Shown piece after piece: positions 34,052 through 48,800 of a DNA stretch of 64,000 nt. Source of the DNA: Brachionus plicatilis (Eukaryota; Rotifera; Eurotatoria; Ploima; Brachionidae); the NCBI GenBank assembly GCA_010279815.1, contig QEOQ01000015.1, positions 310,489 through 374,488 on the forward strand, given 5' to 3'. The notes under the pieces are model-generated. The model did no database searches. It was not told where the DNA came from and saw only the letters and a list, made by a program, of their open reading frames with translations. The stretch's first letter is position 1; each line of letters opens with the position of its first letter. The translations under genes and the position numbers were made by a program.

Positions 34052-35093
34052 GATCCATGATGTGACCTGTTGGTCAAATAAGATAATAATCAGTGACCAA
34101 AAATATTAGTTAATATTTCTAAAATAAAAAAATTAATATATCAAATTTAATAGATTCTTGTTATGTTAGTTTTAAGCCTCTCCCTTATTCAAAATAACCA
34201 CCACAAACAGATTCCTCCCAACTCTTTGGATTAATAGAATTTTTCATACTGATGATAAACGTGTTTATTTAAATAAATACATAAATAAATAAATAATGGC
34301 TCGAGCTTTCGCTCCTTTGCCAAGTTCATGAAAACTGTCCCAAAAAAATATATGTTTATTATTATTATAAACGTTCGTAATTTAAAAAAAATACTTTTTT
34401 ATGTTTTTTAAAAAAATAAGAAAGAAAAAGAAAAGGAAGAGAAAAAAAAAGAGAATATTTACAAAAACCAAAATAAAAAAGAGAAAGAATTATACACAAT
34501 TTAACAATTTTTCTTTTAGGTATTTTTTCCTTTTACTGCTACGTTTTTTGATTACAAAGAATAGAATCGAATTTAAGTTTTTGATTTCTAAAAAATTTTT
34601 ATTTTTTATTTTTGATTTCCTCTTTTAAAAAGATTATACTCGTTTATTAAATCATTTATTAATGGATTTTTATGATTTTTTCATACTGTAAAGCTATATA
34701 TTTAATACTTTACACATTCAAGATCTTAAGTTGAGAGTTTATTGAATCGACTCGGTCTTCATTTTCTCGGTCTTCGTCTCAACTAAATCACCCGCTCCAT
34801 TAGATTTTTCGACAAATTCTTCTTTTTTAAATCCAATGTTCCATTAAGATTGTTAGATTCAACTTTCTATTTTATATAAAAATAAATAAACAAAAACTAA
34901 GTCAAAAATTTTTTTTCAAAATAAATTCATCATTTTCCGTTAAATTTCAATCAAAAAAATTTTTTCAACTTGACCAAATTTAAGCCATGTGACCATATTC
35001 AGGAAACTGTTGGTCACTTATTTTTAGATCACTTAATCATCTTAATCTATATTTTTAGTCACTTATTATTTGACCAATTGGTCACATAATGCA
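34052..35093. repeat. Decayed inverted repeat with ATGTGACC ends
   Basis: ATGTGACCTGTTGGTCAAAT at 34060 is mirrored by ATTTGACCAATTGGTCACAT ending near 35092, with further paired AGTGAC(C/T)AAAAATAT inside. The arms are short (~55 bp), and 0.9 kb of unrelated A/T-rich sequence lies between them. Probably the ends of an old DNA transposon, possibly with later insertions. Confidence 0.4.
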
Positions 35094-35273
35094 ATATACT
35101 CTATTTTCTCTTAATCCTTCAGGTCAAAATCGAGGATACTCAGTTATTTAATTTTTCTTCTTTTCTTTTGATTATTTCATTGCTGCTTATGGACCCGGAA
35201 AGGCTGAAAAAAACATTTCTAATAAATGTGGAAAAAATTACATAGGGAAAGTTATGCACAAAAATGGATGGTA

Positions 35274-35895
35274 ATTACCTGTATTGCACAAATAAATACT
35301 TTTTGTTCAAAATAATTATTATACTCTAAAAAATAATTAGTTGCATGTATAAAATACTAACTTTATTGTTAAAAAAAATTGCATCAAATAAGAACAAATT
35401 GTGTTTTTTTAGAAAAATTAATTTCTTGCTAAAAAAAACATATACAAAAATACTAAGTTTATTGAAAAAAATAATAAGAAAATAGAAATCTTGATCATTA
35501 AAAGGCTTATATAGTAAGCTTAATAAGGATTTTGACCATCAGCTAGTACATGCAGCTATTATCTAAGAAACTATTTTTGTTATCATTTAATAGTATTAGC
35601 CGTAGTGGAAAAGTTGGTTGAAATTCCAAATAAATAAAAAAATTGTTTAATCGAACCGAAGACTAAACGTGGTCGAAAAGCCAATGATGCTAAAGCATTA
35701 GTAAGGCAATGAAATTGTTAATGTAAATTTTTCAAATTAATAAATTTTATAATATTTTATTGAATTTTTTTTACAATAAAGTTATTATTTTTTAAATAAA
35801 GTTAGTTTTTTTTACATTAAATTAGCAATTTATACATAATCATTTATTATTTAGCATTTTTAGCAATAAAACTAATTATTTTTTACAGGTAAATA
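35274..35895. other. Candidate transposon remnant with basic AT-hook-like peptide
   Basis: TTACCTGTA near 35274 is mirrored by TACAGGTAA near 35887. Between them, 35645-35710 (+) reads IEPKTKRGRKANDAKALVRQ and stop, an AT-hook-like stretch seen near the start or end of some transposase ORFs. The short inverted repeat could be chance. Confidence 0.25.
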
Positions 35896-36839
35896 ACTTT
35901 TTTTAGGTTTTTTTATACAGATAAATAATAATTTATTAGGGTCAAGTGATTTTCCCCCAATAAATTAGGCCTAGGACACTCAGCTCGAAGAGAAGCGGGT
36001 ACGTTTTAGGCCCGAGAAAAGTCCAAGTATACACAAGTCGAAACCTAAACCAAAAAAAATTAACACGAAGAACTAGTTAACAAGTGTGTAAAATTTCAGC
36101 CTTCTCCGATTGTCCTTTCAATTTTTTTATATCTTTGAAGCTTGTCCAAATTATATGACTCATCCGTTATTATTGTTTTTTTCAAATAGAATTAAAATTA
36201 GATAGAATAATAATTGATTTTTACAGAATTAAATTATCAAGATCATTACTTTTAGATAATATTTAATATTCAAAAATATCTCATCTAAATCTACATTTAT
36301 TTAATTTAATTTGAAAACTCAAATTTTAAGAAAATAATTGACTTTTAAGAAAATAAAACAATAAATTTTAAATTCAAATTTTGCTTGAAATTTAGAGATT
36401 AGAAAGAAATAAAAAATTTAATCCAAAATTTTTAACCAAAAAGAGCAACAGTCAGAACGAATTTAAACTTCACAATCAAATTAAATAGTATAATTGTCAT
36501 TGTTTGTTGCAATTATTCTGTCTAGAATATTTTATTCCTATTTTTGATCACGTTTTGGAGTATAAAATTTCAAAGGACAAAATATTTGCCATTTAACAAA
36601 ATAAATTATTAAATTCAGAAATTTAGATATTAACATATGTAAAATACTCAACAAAACAATTTTTTTAAATGCACCTCGAACTACTACTCAATTTTTTAAA
36701 TATTAGCATTTTTAAAAAGGTAATTATGAAATATAAATTTTGAGGAAAAATCTTATCGTTACATTAAGTTACAATAACATTCGATTTGCTCATCACATTT
36801 AAGATATAAAACACTTTTTTAGTATAGAAACACGTCACA

Positions 36840-39800
36840 ATGATTTCCAAGGCCCGATTATGGATGGGAATCGGCAGACCAAAAAATCCGCATTCCATTG
36901 AAAATTTAAAGTATTTTTTTTCTTTTTTTTAAATCAAACAAAATTAAAAAAAAAACTTAATTTAGATATTTGTACGGAATATTAAATAAAAATCAAATAG
37001 TAACTGAAAATAATAAAGATCTATTGATCGAAACACTACGCTCAATATCTGAAATTCTAATTTGGGGTGATCAGAACGATTCAGGAGTCTTCGAGTATGA
37101 TTCTTTTTTTTTTTTCTTTTTAAAAAAAAAATTGAAAAATAAATATTAAATTTAATTTTTTTTAAGTTTTTTTCTGGAAAAGCAAATGATTACATTTTTC
37201 CTCCATTATATGAAACAAAAATATGGCCGGTTCATTTGTGTCCAACTGCTCCAGACTCTCAACATTTTATTCGAAAATATCCGCAACGAAACATCCCTGT
37301 GTAATTTTGAAATAAAAAAAAGAAAATTTATTTCTAAAATTTTATAAAAGATTTTCTCCTCTCGAACAACCATATAAATAACATTATATTAAATAAATTT
37401 GATTTTTCTGACGAGGAAGTAATGGCCTATTATATATCGTTTCTAAAAACGCTTTCTCTCAAGCTAAATACCCACTCGATACATTTTTTTTTCAATGAAG
37501 TAAATTTTATTGAAGTAAATAAATAAATTTTTAATGAAAAAAAAACAATTAATTTAGAGAGTTTCCGAGTTTCCGTTGTATGTTGAAGCATTGAAATTTT
37601 TCGACCACCCAGAGGCCATGGTCCGAATCGCCGTTCGAACTCTAACTCTGAATGTTTTCCGAGTTCCTGTTCAACAAATGCAAAAATTTATCAAAGAAAA
37701 AACAGCTGAGTGCTATTTTTCCAATCTAGTGTGGCTTGTACGCAACCATGTTCTTGATTTAGACATTTGCGTCAAAAACACCATTGAGTAAGCTTTGGAA
37801 AATTTATTTATTTCTTAAAAAATAATAAAGTCGGAGTTATTAAAACATTTAGTGGAATTTGTTAAAAAATTTAAAAGACCTTGTGTTCATTTCAATGTAA
37901 AATTCGCTTCCAAAAAAGGAGGCTTATCGACAAAGTAAAGATTGTTTTTATAATAGTTATACAAGTCATTTTATCAAAACTTAAAAACATTTTTATATAG
38001 AAAATTTATTTCTTATTATGCTTTTTAATTTTTTAAAATTACAGTTCTTATGTTTTATCAAAAATTTTAAAAAAAAAACAACTTTAAGGCTTAAAATAAC
38101 ATAGATATTTTTAATTTTATTTAACTCGGTGCCCCATGAACAAGAGCTAGGAGGAATAAAAAAATAACATTTTTAGACCCTGTTTAATAAAAATTGAAAA
38201 AATAAAAAAATTATTTCAGGTACTTCCGATTGCGGACATGAAATTGTCTTTTCAAAGAGAGGTAAAAAATAGAATTTCCTTTTATAAGGTAAAAAAAAAG
38301 AGATATACAGTGGTGTTCCGGATTTAGTAATCTACGATAATTTACGTAAAAATAGTAAATTTATCAGATTTTACTTAAAATTTGGTAAATTTCGAACATT
38401 TAACGTAAATTTTTGTAAAAAAAAAAATGTCCAAAATATCTAAATGAAATTGAATGCCAAAAGTGCAATTTCATTTCAATGTCATTTCATATCATTCGAA
38501 GTGCTAAATTTTTTCGATTTTTTTAACATAAATTTACGTAAAATGTTACTATTTTTTACGTAAATCATCGTAGATTACTAAATCCGGAACACCACTGTAA
38601 TTAAATATTTAACACTCTTTTTTTAAATGGTCAATTTCAATCATTAAAAATCATTAAAAACAAAAAAAAATAGCTTTAAAATGTATTCTGCTACTTTTGT
38701 AGTTGCAACATAGAAAGGCATAAGTTTTCCCTTCAATTTCAATTTGTTTTGGAATATCATCTAAGCTAAATGGTAAATGAATATCATCTTAACTTACTTA
38801 TCGTTATTGACTCCAAGTTTACCATTTTCTATTTTTATTTCTGTATCAACTAAACTTCTAAACTTTTTCTTATATAGCTTATTTAGAGACTATATGAGAC
38901 TATTTTCCATGGTAAGCAAAAAAAGGAATCAAGATTATGTTTTTTAATTTTTTTCAGTAATAGTATCAAACAAAAGTCAGTTACAACAAATAATTTTTTT
39001 TAAATAAGCTTAATCTTTTTTAAAAAATTGAAGGATTTATCTTTGATCCTTTGACAAAAAAAAATTTTGGAAAAATTTTTTTAAATATCGAATAAAACTT
39101 CTCTACACTAGATTTTTGGTCAGTTTAAATAAAATATATATCTTAACCCTTTTTTTTTTGGAGCGCAAATTGCCCATAAATATGCACAACCTTTTTTCAT
39201 TTTTTCATAGACCTAAAATACATTTTATTATTAGCTAAAATTAAATTAAAATTAAAAAATTGGATTTAATTAGAATCAACAGCTTTATTAAAAATATTGA
39301 TTTTGAAATCATGATTTTCTTTAAAAAAATTTCTTAGTCAATTAAAATAAAAAAATATATTTTTACTTACAGTACCGATTTGACAAGTGGATTTCTGGTA
39401 ATTTTACGTAAATTTACGTAAATTTACGTAATTTTACGTAAATTTACGTAATATTACGTAAAATTACTTTGTAACAAAAAGTAAATTTACGTATTTTTAC
39501 GTAATTTTACGTATATTTACGTAAATTTACGTAAAAATTGGTAAAAATGAAAATGCCAAAAAAAAGCCCGATTTTTTTAATTTTTTATTATTTTCTAATA
39601 AAATTTGAAAAAATTAGTTTCTATTTATTAAATAAAATTTTACCAAAAGTTACTTTTTTTTACTAATTTTTACGTAAATTTTTGTAAAAAATGGTAAAAT
39701 ATGGTAAAAAAAAAGTAACTTTTGAAAGAAAATTAATACATTTTAATTTTTCTAATAAACTAGCAGTCCGACCATCTGCCATTTTTGTCTATCACTATAT

Positions 39801-42800
39801 CAACTACCTATAAAACAAAAAAAAACATATATATAATCTTTTAAAATTTTAAGAATTATTTACTTTTTTTAATTGACTTATGTAATTATTACATTTAGTA
39901 ATTGTAAAATTTCTTTGAAATTCGAAAATTAAACTTGTTAATTCTTCATCATTTTGAGGATCATTTGCTCAAATGAATCTTTTTAATTCATTCCAAACCA
40001 TTTCTATCGGGTTTAGATCTGGTGAGTAAGCAGGTGCTTTTACCTTAATATTAAGTAAAAATTTTGCAATTATATCTTATTATTTATTAAACTTTATTTT
40101 ACCTAGTTAATTCTATTTGTTTCTAAAAAGGTTGTACATATGTATGACTTGTGTTTAGGATCATTGTCTTGATGAAGTTTGAAATTATCATTTAAATTAG
40201 AAGCAACATACGGAAATAAATATTCTGCCAAAATATCTCTATACAAAAATTGATCCATATTTTCTTTAAATACCTTTTTAATTTAGAAATGATATCAAAA
40301 AAATTATTTTAAGTAATAAAATATACTGCGAATTCTGTAATTCCTTTACGAGCCAAATAAATCAAATGATCAAAATAAGCTATTAATTTATTATATTCTT
40401 TTTGTCTCGATATTTTTTTTCAAAAGTTACTTTTTTTTTACTTTATTTTACCTTTTTTTACAAAAATTTACGTAAAAATTAGTAAAAAAAAGTAAAAAAA
40501 AGTAACTTTTGGTAAAATTTGATTTAATAAATAGAAACTAATTTTTTCAAAATTTATTAGAAAATAATAAAAAATTCAAAAAATCGGGCTTTTTTTTGGT
40601 ATTTTCATTTTTACCAATTTTTACGTAAATTTACGTAAATATACGTAAAATTACGTAAATTTACTTTTTGTTACAAAGTAATTTTACATAAAATTACGTA
40701 AATTTACGTAAATTTACGTAAAATTACCAGAAATCCACTTGTCAAATCGGTACTGTAATTCATAACTTCATTGGATTCGATTTTCTTTTTCCATTTATTT
40801 TTTATTATTTCTATGGATTCGAAGTCAATTTTTTAATCAAAAGTTGTATCGACCTGAAGCGTCTTTATATTATTTTAAAAATATTTAAATTTAAATAAAA
40901 AATAAAAGAGGAAAAAGAATTGAATAAAATAATTGAATAAAAATATTAAGGATTTAAATTTAAAAATAAATATAGGTAAGTTTTAAATGGTGGATATTTC
41001 ATGAAATAAAGAAAAAAAACTAAAGTAGCAATTATGCAACTGAAGTAGGTATCCTTTAAATCTTGGTTTAACACAGAGTTGTTTAAAAGTCATAAAGTCA
41101 AAGTCAAGTAAAGTTACTAGACTTGACTTGAAAAGTTATTCTTTTAAAATAAGTCTTTGATTCAAGTCAGATCAAATGCCTTGACTTTGAAAAGACTTTA
41201 AAAATTACTTTTATTCTGACTTGCGCAAGTCTGGTTAATTTTAAGACTTGTGATGTAAAATTCTGCATGAATTTCAGTTTTGGAATTGATCGGACTAACG
41301 TTAATTATTTTGATACTTTTTTTTGACAATGAATTTAGATAAGGAAAAGAATATTTTAAAACTGAACCAATAAAGGATTTTTAAGGATTTCCTAATGTTT
41401 CACCATTCAGACCTCATTTTTTATTTTAAAGATACTTTATTAAAATAATTTAATTAAGCATTGTGTTAAAGCATTCTTTATTTTATTTTCAATGGAAGTG
41501 AAGATAAATTTTGAGTCATAAGTGACTCTCAAAAACTTAATTTCGGTCTTAAAATTAAGATCAATTAATGGATTTTTTGCATTAAATTTTTTAGAAAAAA
41601 CACCATTAAACCTCACTTCTAAACTTAATTTTTCATTTCCATTTAGAAAAGAATTTTTAAAGTTCATTTAGGTATTTTTAAATTAATTTTTTACTTTATT
41701 TAAGTTTTACTTTCAACTAGGCTACAATTTTTAGCTACATTTGGCATATAGTGGTTTCACTTTTTCAAATTAAATAAATTCCTTAAAGTCTTTGAATTTT
41801 TTCATTTTAATATTTTAATTAGCAGTCATCAATGTTTGCATCATTTAGATTTTAATGCTTTTAAAAAAAAATCGCATATAATTTTTGTTAAATGCTCATG
41901 AGGAATACAGTTCAAAACAAATTTTTTCAAAGGATAGCTTATTTTCATAGGATAGCCTAATTGTCTCATTCTTTTATATGTTTTTTATTAAAATTATTTA
42001 AAAAAACGATGTCGTAATTCAAGAATAACAGAAAATAAAATTATTTTTTTAGTTTTCAAAAAATAAGAAAAAAAAACGAAAATGTATTTTTAAATTGAAA
42101 ATAAGATTTAAATAATTTTCAAAATATGAAGAATAAAGGCATCTCGAAGTTGATGATCAATTCAAAATATCATTTCAGTTCAAAGAGTGTATCTTTAGAT
42201 ATTAAAATTAATCTTTAAATTTTTTAGATAATTTTAATGTAAAATGCTTTACATGTTATGTAGATTTAAAAAATAAAATAAAATTTTATTTCAAAAATAT
42301 TTGTAGAAAAGATTGATCTTTTCATTTTATTACTTATTTGCAATTTTAATATTTGAAATTTATTATTAAATTTAATTTTAATTTTGAGTACTAGATAAAA
42401 ATATTTTTGAAATATATAATTCAAAATAAACTCTACAAAAAATCAATTTAAAAAAATTTTAATTTTAAAATCGATTTTATCAATGGTTCTATAAAATGTT
42501 TTTTTTAATTATTTAATTTTTTTAATCTACATAACAAGTAAAACATGTTACATTAAAATTATTTAAATAAATTTAAAAATTAATTTTAATATCCAAAGAT
42601 GAACTCTTTGAATTGATCTTCAATTTCAAAGTGCCAGAATAAATTCTTTTTTTTAATTTCATCTAAAAATAACAAATATTATATACATCTAATATTTATT
42701 TGAAAATTCTGATATTTAATGAAAAAATCTGATCGAAGAAAATTTAAAAATTTTTGGCAGAAAAACGGAAAATTTAAAAAAAAATATTTTTCCTAATTAG

Positions 42801-45800
42801 AACTATGGTATCAATTAAAACGAGTTAAAATTTTCAATCATTACTTCATATTAGAACAATTTGAATCTTTAACATAAATCAATATAATTTTTTTAGAAAA
42901 AAATATAATTTTTTTCACATTAAACTTCTTAATGTTCAAATCGGAATTTATATTCTGCTTTTTATTTGAAAAAAAATTTAGTTATATAGTGTTTTCAATT
43001 TTCTAAATAAAAAGGATTAAAATTTTTTTTTAATTTTTCACATTTAACTGAAAATTTTCATAACTTAGGACCACTCTAACCTTGGCGTATTTTGATGGAT
43101 AATGATAGTATATGTGATAGTCATTAATTTGTCCCCCTAATTTAAAATTGTTGGCTCCGCCGATGTAGTTACCAATGTTGGTTTCTGACAATTTTAAACA
43201 ATCTTTAAATTTTAGATAATCATTAAAAAAAATTTAAAAGCTCCGAATTATTTTAAATAAATATTAAAAAATAATTTTTCAAGTCATACAAAAAAATCGA
43301 ATCTTATAGATTTAATAGACGAGTACATTGATCATTTAAACTATTTACAAGACATCTACATGCTGGACAACCAGGCGCTCAGCAATTTTCTCACCCAACA
43401 ACTAATCCGACGTTTGTTTGTGCCAGTCTTCCTAAGCTCTCTGCGTCGAAAGGACAAATACACGGTCACGGACCGAAAGCCTTACATTCAACCATTCCTA
43501 GCTGTTTTTTTGTTATCTCACGTGTTGTCCATCATTACCTACCAGCCTTTAGTCACAGACCTATGTGATTTTGTATTTTTCATGAACGATGAAAAAGTAA
43601 TGGACCAAATGTGCGAAAGGTCCAAAAATCCTCCTGGTCAGGCATTCGATGACTATTTGTCTGAGCCTAGAAATTTGGTCAATTATTTGTCCTCGCTCTC
43701 TGGTGAAAAAAAACTGTCCAGCTCTAGGAAAAGGCGTTCTCTGTCGGTGCCACACTTTTCCAGCATCAACAAATCAGATGAAAATTTAGGTTCTAATGAA
43801 GAGCAAAAAAATGAGATGGAGGCAGAAAAAGAAGAAAATTTGACAGAAAGCAATGAACTACTAGCTCTGAACATCACTGATGATGAAAAATATCTCTCAG
43901 TCTTGTCCAAGAATCAGGCACAATTTGGAATTATTTTTGAAAATTTATTACAATATTTAAATTCAGATGAATACGATGAATTAAATAGCCTGATTTGTCT
44001 CAGTTTTATGTACACTTTGGTGAACAACCCAGGACTGCCGGTCAAAGTGGTTGATTTAATCAAGGCACGGCTAACTAATGGAGAAATTAGCTCAATGTAC
44101 AATGAAACACTGATGGATTATTTAATTAAAATATTGGAAAAGTCGGTCGAGCCTGATTACAAGGTACGCTTGGCAACTTTGGAAATAGCGACCAGAGTGA
44201 TTAAAAGCATCGCCTGTGTGGGCTCTAAGTCGTGTATTGGTGAAGTGCATATGGTGCGCATAGAACAAGTGCGGGTGCAGTCGGCCTCCATGCTAAGAGA
44301 AAGCTTTAGGACCGAGGAAATGTTTTTGGACATGTTCGAGCACGAGTACCACAGTTTTAATGTATCTATAACTAATTGGTTTAATTAGATTAAAATTTTT
44401 TAAAATTTAATTTTATCAGTCTCACACATTTAGTTGTGAAATGTTGCTTAGGGAGTGGTCGATTTTGTTGACTCCAAGGAGTACACCCCTTAGTGGAATT
44501 GAGCTCACTAAACGCTTTCCGTGTGGCGACACTGAAAAGCTTAAGCATTTGATGAGAACTTTTTTTCTGATACGAAATCTGTGTCTTAATTTGAATAATC
44601 AAATTGAAAATCAGTTGCCCCTGACTAAACAAGAACATTTAGTTAAAGAAAACGATGCGTTGGATTTAAGTAAGTTTTTTAAAATTTTTTTTTTCATTTT
44701 TTTAAAATTAAAAACTTGATTTTGAAATTCACTTGATATCTTGAGCAACAAAATTAACTAATTTTTTTTTCGTTTTATCATTTTTTTAAACGAAAAAAAA
44801 TTGACTAACTGAGCTGTCGAAAGCTGAAGAAAATTTTTTTATTAAAGAAAAAATACAATATTAGTTTTAAGAGTTTAAATTAAAATTTTTTATTAAATTA
44901 TAAGTTTTATTAAAACAAGTTAAAAAAGAAAATTTATTTATTTTTGTTTAAATTAATGATTTTAATATGTGGATCTTGCTTGTAAAATTTTTCATCAAAT
45001 TTGAAAATTTAAATATGATCAAAACATTTTAAATGTGCAATTAAATTTCAATGAATTTCTTACATATTACTATCCTTTTTCAAAAATTAAAAAAAAAAAG
45101 CTTTGAAATGTTATAAAAATTTAAAATCTGCGATGAAGTTTAATTACGTATTTAAAAATGTTCTGATCAAATTTGAAAAATAAAATCTGATCAAAATTTT
45201 ACATTGCCTAAATGTAATAGAATGATGAAAATTTTAGATCATCTCTTTTGTGATTATTATTATTATTATTAAATTATTTGCAACGGGTTTAACCGCGGAA
45301 CAAAGTACTATTTTACTTAGCTATGGCAAATTTAAACTTTAAAAAAATTTAAATTATTTTTTGAATAAATGTCTAAATTGTTTTTAAAACCATTCGATTG
45401 ACTAAAAACCAAAAGTCTTTTTTTTAGTTTTCAGTTCAATAAAATATTTTTATTTCTGTTAATTGAGAAATGATTTTTCAGTTAATAAAAACTATCTTAA
45501 ATTCTGAAAGCATTATTTTTAAATTTACCTGTACAGAAAATCAAATTTAATGAAAACTTTATGTTTACACTCATACCCTAATATGGTTAATTTTCTCTAC
45601 GTAAATTTCAGAAGATATTTTTTAACTCAAGCCACTTTAAAAGCAAATTTTAAATTATAAAAAGTGGTTAAGGTTTAAAAAAGCTACCTTTAATTAACCA
45701 GAGATAATCTGTCAATAATCTAAACTGAAAACTAAAAGTTCTGTAATAAATTTAATCAATATATATTAATGAATAATAATTTGAAATTTATTTAAGAAAG

Positions 45801-48800
45801 ATCAAATAATTATTTAATTTATTTACTTGTTGCTTGTTTGTAAATTTAAGATTTTGGGCTTCAAAAATCCCTAATTATTTGTATTTGTTATTTAAATTTT
45901 TTTTTAAAAGATAGTAGTGATTTGATCGCGTGTACAGTTAACCTTAAAGAAAAGTAAATAAAAAAAATTTTGATGAATAACTGTTAAATTTTTTTTCTAA
46001 AGAAAAGATCGTCGTTTTTTAGTTATAGATCCAATTCAGTTTATTTTAGTGGAACCCGAAGTAAAACGTATTGGCTGGGGTATTGTCAAATTTTCAGATC
46101 TTATACAAGTATGAACATTTAACTCTATTTTTCCAAGAATTTTATTTTATTTTTCATACTAAAGGATGTTGAGGTTACCCCGGACAAAGAAGATAGTCGG
46201 TCTTTAAACATAACTATTAAAAAATCGACTCAGACCGGAAAGCCATTAATCCTGCTTAATTCGGCATTTACATTCGATGACCATATTAGATGCATGGCTG
46301 CCAAACAACACCTAGTCCGAGCCAGAGACAGGGCAAGACGCATGAAATTGGAAAAAATAGCTCAGTTATTAGATTTATCCACAAATCAAGCAGCTCAAAA
46401 ACCAATTTTTATGCACTCACAGTCTCACAATGACATTTTGCCTTATAATCTAGTCGCAGGTATTTTAAATTTTCTAAATAAAATAAATCTGATTAATTTT
46501 TTTTTCAATTAAAATAAGGATATAGTTTATTAAACAATTTGAATCATCCAGGTATAAGCAAAAATTTTATTTTAAATTTTTATTATGTTGATATTGGATT
46601 AATTTGAACAAGATAAAATTATTGCATAATTAAAAAAAAAAGTAAAGAAAATGATTAGATATTTTGTCCAGAAAAAGAAGATAATAGGATCAACTTCTAT
46701 TTATTGAGATTTATCACTAGAAAAAAAATAAAAATTAAAGGCTCTGTGAAGTTACTTTGATTCAAAAAAAGCTCGTCAATGAAAAATCAATTCCGCAAAA
46801 TCTAAAATTGTTAAAAGATAAAACTTTTAGTCTGCAATGTCTATTCATGATAACTTGTACTTATTTATTACATGGTACAACCTACGAAAGAAGACTCTTT
46901 GAAAATCAATGGTCATGAGTGTTGTAATTTTGGGCAATGTGAATTTTAGAACAAAAAAAAGAATAAAAATGAAGAAATCAAATAACTTTTTCTAAATTTC
47001 AAAATGGATCTGTGAACTGAAATATTTGATACATTAAGTTAAACAAAAAAATCGGTTTAGTCCGATGATTCACTGAATATGTGAACAAATCAGGACTGGC
47101 AGTCCAATGAATAGTTTACCTATATTTTGTTCACATTTAAGTGAAATAAATTGTTCACATATTTTTTATTTGGTATTGCGAAATCTAGTTCAAAACTTCC
47201 AAAACAAAAATAAAAAATTTTTATAACTTTTATTCTAAATGTCAAAAATTTGTTCTGTAAATGAAACAAAGTGAAACAACTTTTGTTTCAATTTATTTAA
47301 AAGTATTAAAAATTAAACCCAGTTATTTTGCACAGATTTTGCAGACTTCCGCAGTTAGTTAGTGAAACAAAAATTGATTCGCTTTGTTTCATTTACAGAA
47401 CAAGTTTTTGACATTTAGAACAAAAGTTATAAAATTTTATTGTATTGGAAGTTTTGAATGAAATTTTTCAATGCCTTTTTTTACTTAATCAAAATGTATA
47501 ATTATTATTCGTAAATAGTTGAATTAATTGAAGCTGATGCTTACTATAGTAAATTGAAAAAAATAGTTTTTTTTTGACTTTAAGTGAATTTAAAAAAAGG
47601 AATGGAATAATTTGATAGGAAAAAAAAGGAATTTACTTTAAAAAAATTAAAGTCAAGACTTGAATTGAGACTGTACAAAAATTTTTAAAAAACTTTTTTT
47701 ATTTTCAATTAAAAAAATTAAAAATCTAATTCGTAAATTGATAAATAATTCGTTTTTTTTTCACTCAATTTAATATTTTTGGCTTTTTTGATTTACCCGA
47801 ATGTAAAGAAAAAATTTCGAAAGTTAAGATTTGTTCACATTTTAGGTGAAACATCGTTCAGATATTAGACTCGACCATATAAGTTAAAAAAACGAACAGA
47901 AGCAATATAAAGTTAGATTTCTGAAGGATTTGTGTTTATGACAGATTTTTTTTATTTTTATTTTGACTTGTATTTGTTCCATTAAACCTTGTGGTCATCA
48001 TTATTAATATAAGTACAATTATATTTAACATATTACACACTCGAGTCTTTAATCTTTAATGCTAGTTAAATTTTAGTCTTGAGTACTTGACTCTTCACTT
48101 ATGATTCTCAGCTTCTGTTCACAATTTGGATATTTATTTAATTTTCTATTAGTTTAGCTTTATTATTTGGACAAAATGAAAATAATTTTACATTTAATAT
48201 TTTCATATTTTCTAATTTTTTTTGTGCAATTTTTTAGGAAATTAAAAAAAAATTTCTTATGAAGATCCAAAATAAAAAAAATTCAGAAATATTAGAATAC
48301 ATTTAAACACGAAAATCTAAAAATGTAAAATTATTTACATTCTGCCATTTTTGTTGATTATTATAGGATCTATATATATTAAAATAGTTTGACAAAACTG
48401 AATGTTAGTTGAAAAAGACTTGATCATGAGCGAGTATTTTAGTATTAAATTTAAGATGATGGCAGAGATATTAAATTTTTAAAAGAATAATTAAAAAATA
48501 AGTAAAGCTCATTGAAATTAATCAATTTTTAAATTTTCAATATTTTGAAAATGTGACAGAATGACTTTAATCTAAAAATTCTATTAGTCTAATATTATAC
48601 TGTTTATCTAATTAAAACTTTTTTTATCTAGTATTCATCAAAATTTTGAGTTTATTTTTTTTTTCAAACTTTATTTTAAAGGTAGAGCATCTATGATTTC
48701 ATCCACTTGGTCTCAGATAGCTCAAGCAGAAAAACACACTCAATTGATGAGTTCACCAATGGCTGCATTCTCAAAAACAAGCTCACCGGTTCATCACAAA

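Larger units (their letters stand above)
31787..36839. other. Divergent intergenic region between TSR1 and CLEC16A
   Basis: No intact gene. It holds promoters for both flanking genes at its edges, a LINE tail (32460-32880), a loosely paired GTGACC/GGTCAC inverted repeat (34052-35093), an A/G-rich low-complexity tract (34400-34500) and a small transposase-like fragment near 35650. The rest is A/T-rich. Confidence 0.5.
37788..43283. other. CLEC16A: Giant intron 5 of CLEC16A
   Basis: The donor is GTAAGC at 37788; the acceptor ends TTTTTCAAG at 43283. It contains two TA-flanked CAGT-ended elements (38308-38597 and 39370-40755), an AAGTC-family end (41074-41240), a weak LINE fragment (41440-41667) and a MITE (42138-42635). 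It splits an otherwise compact 5' gene half from the rest. Confidence 0.85.

Noticed and set aside
34401..34628. 75-codon ORF, K/R/F rich
   Set aside because: Encoded by an A/G-rich then T-rich low-complexity tract. No domain and no splice context.
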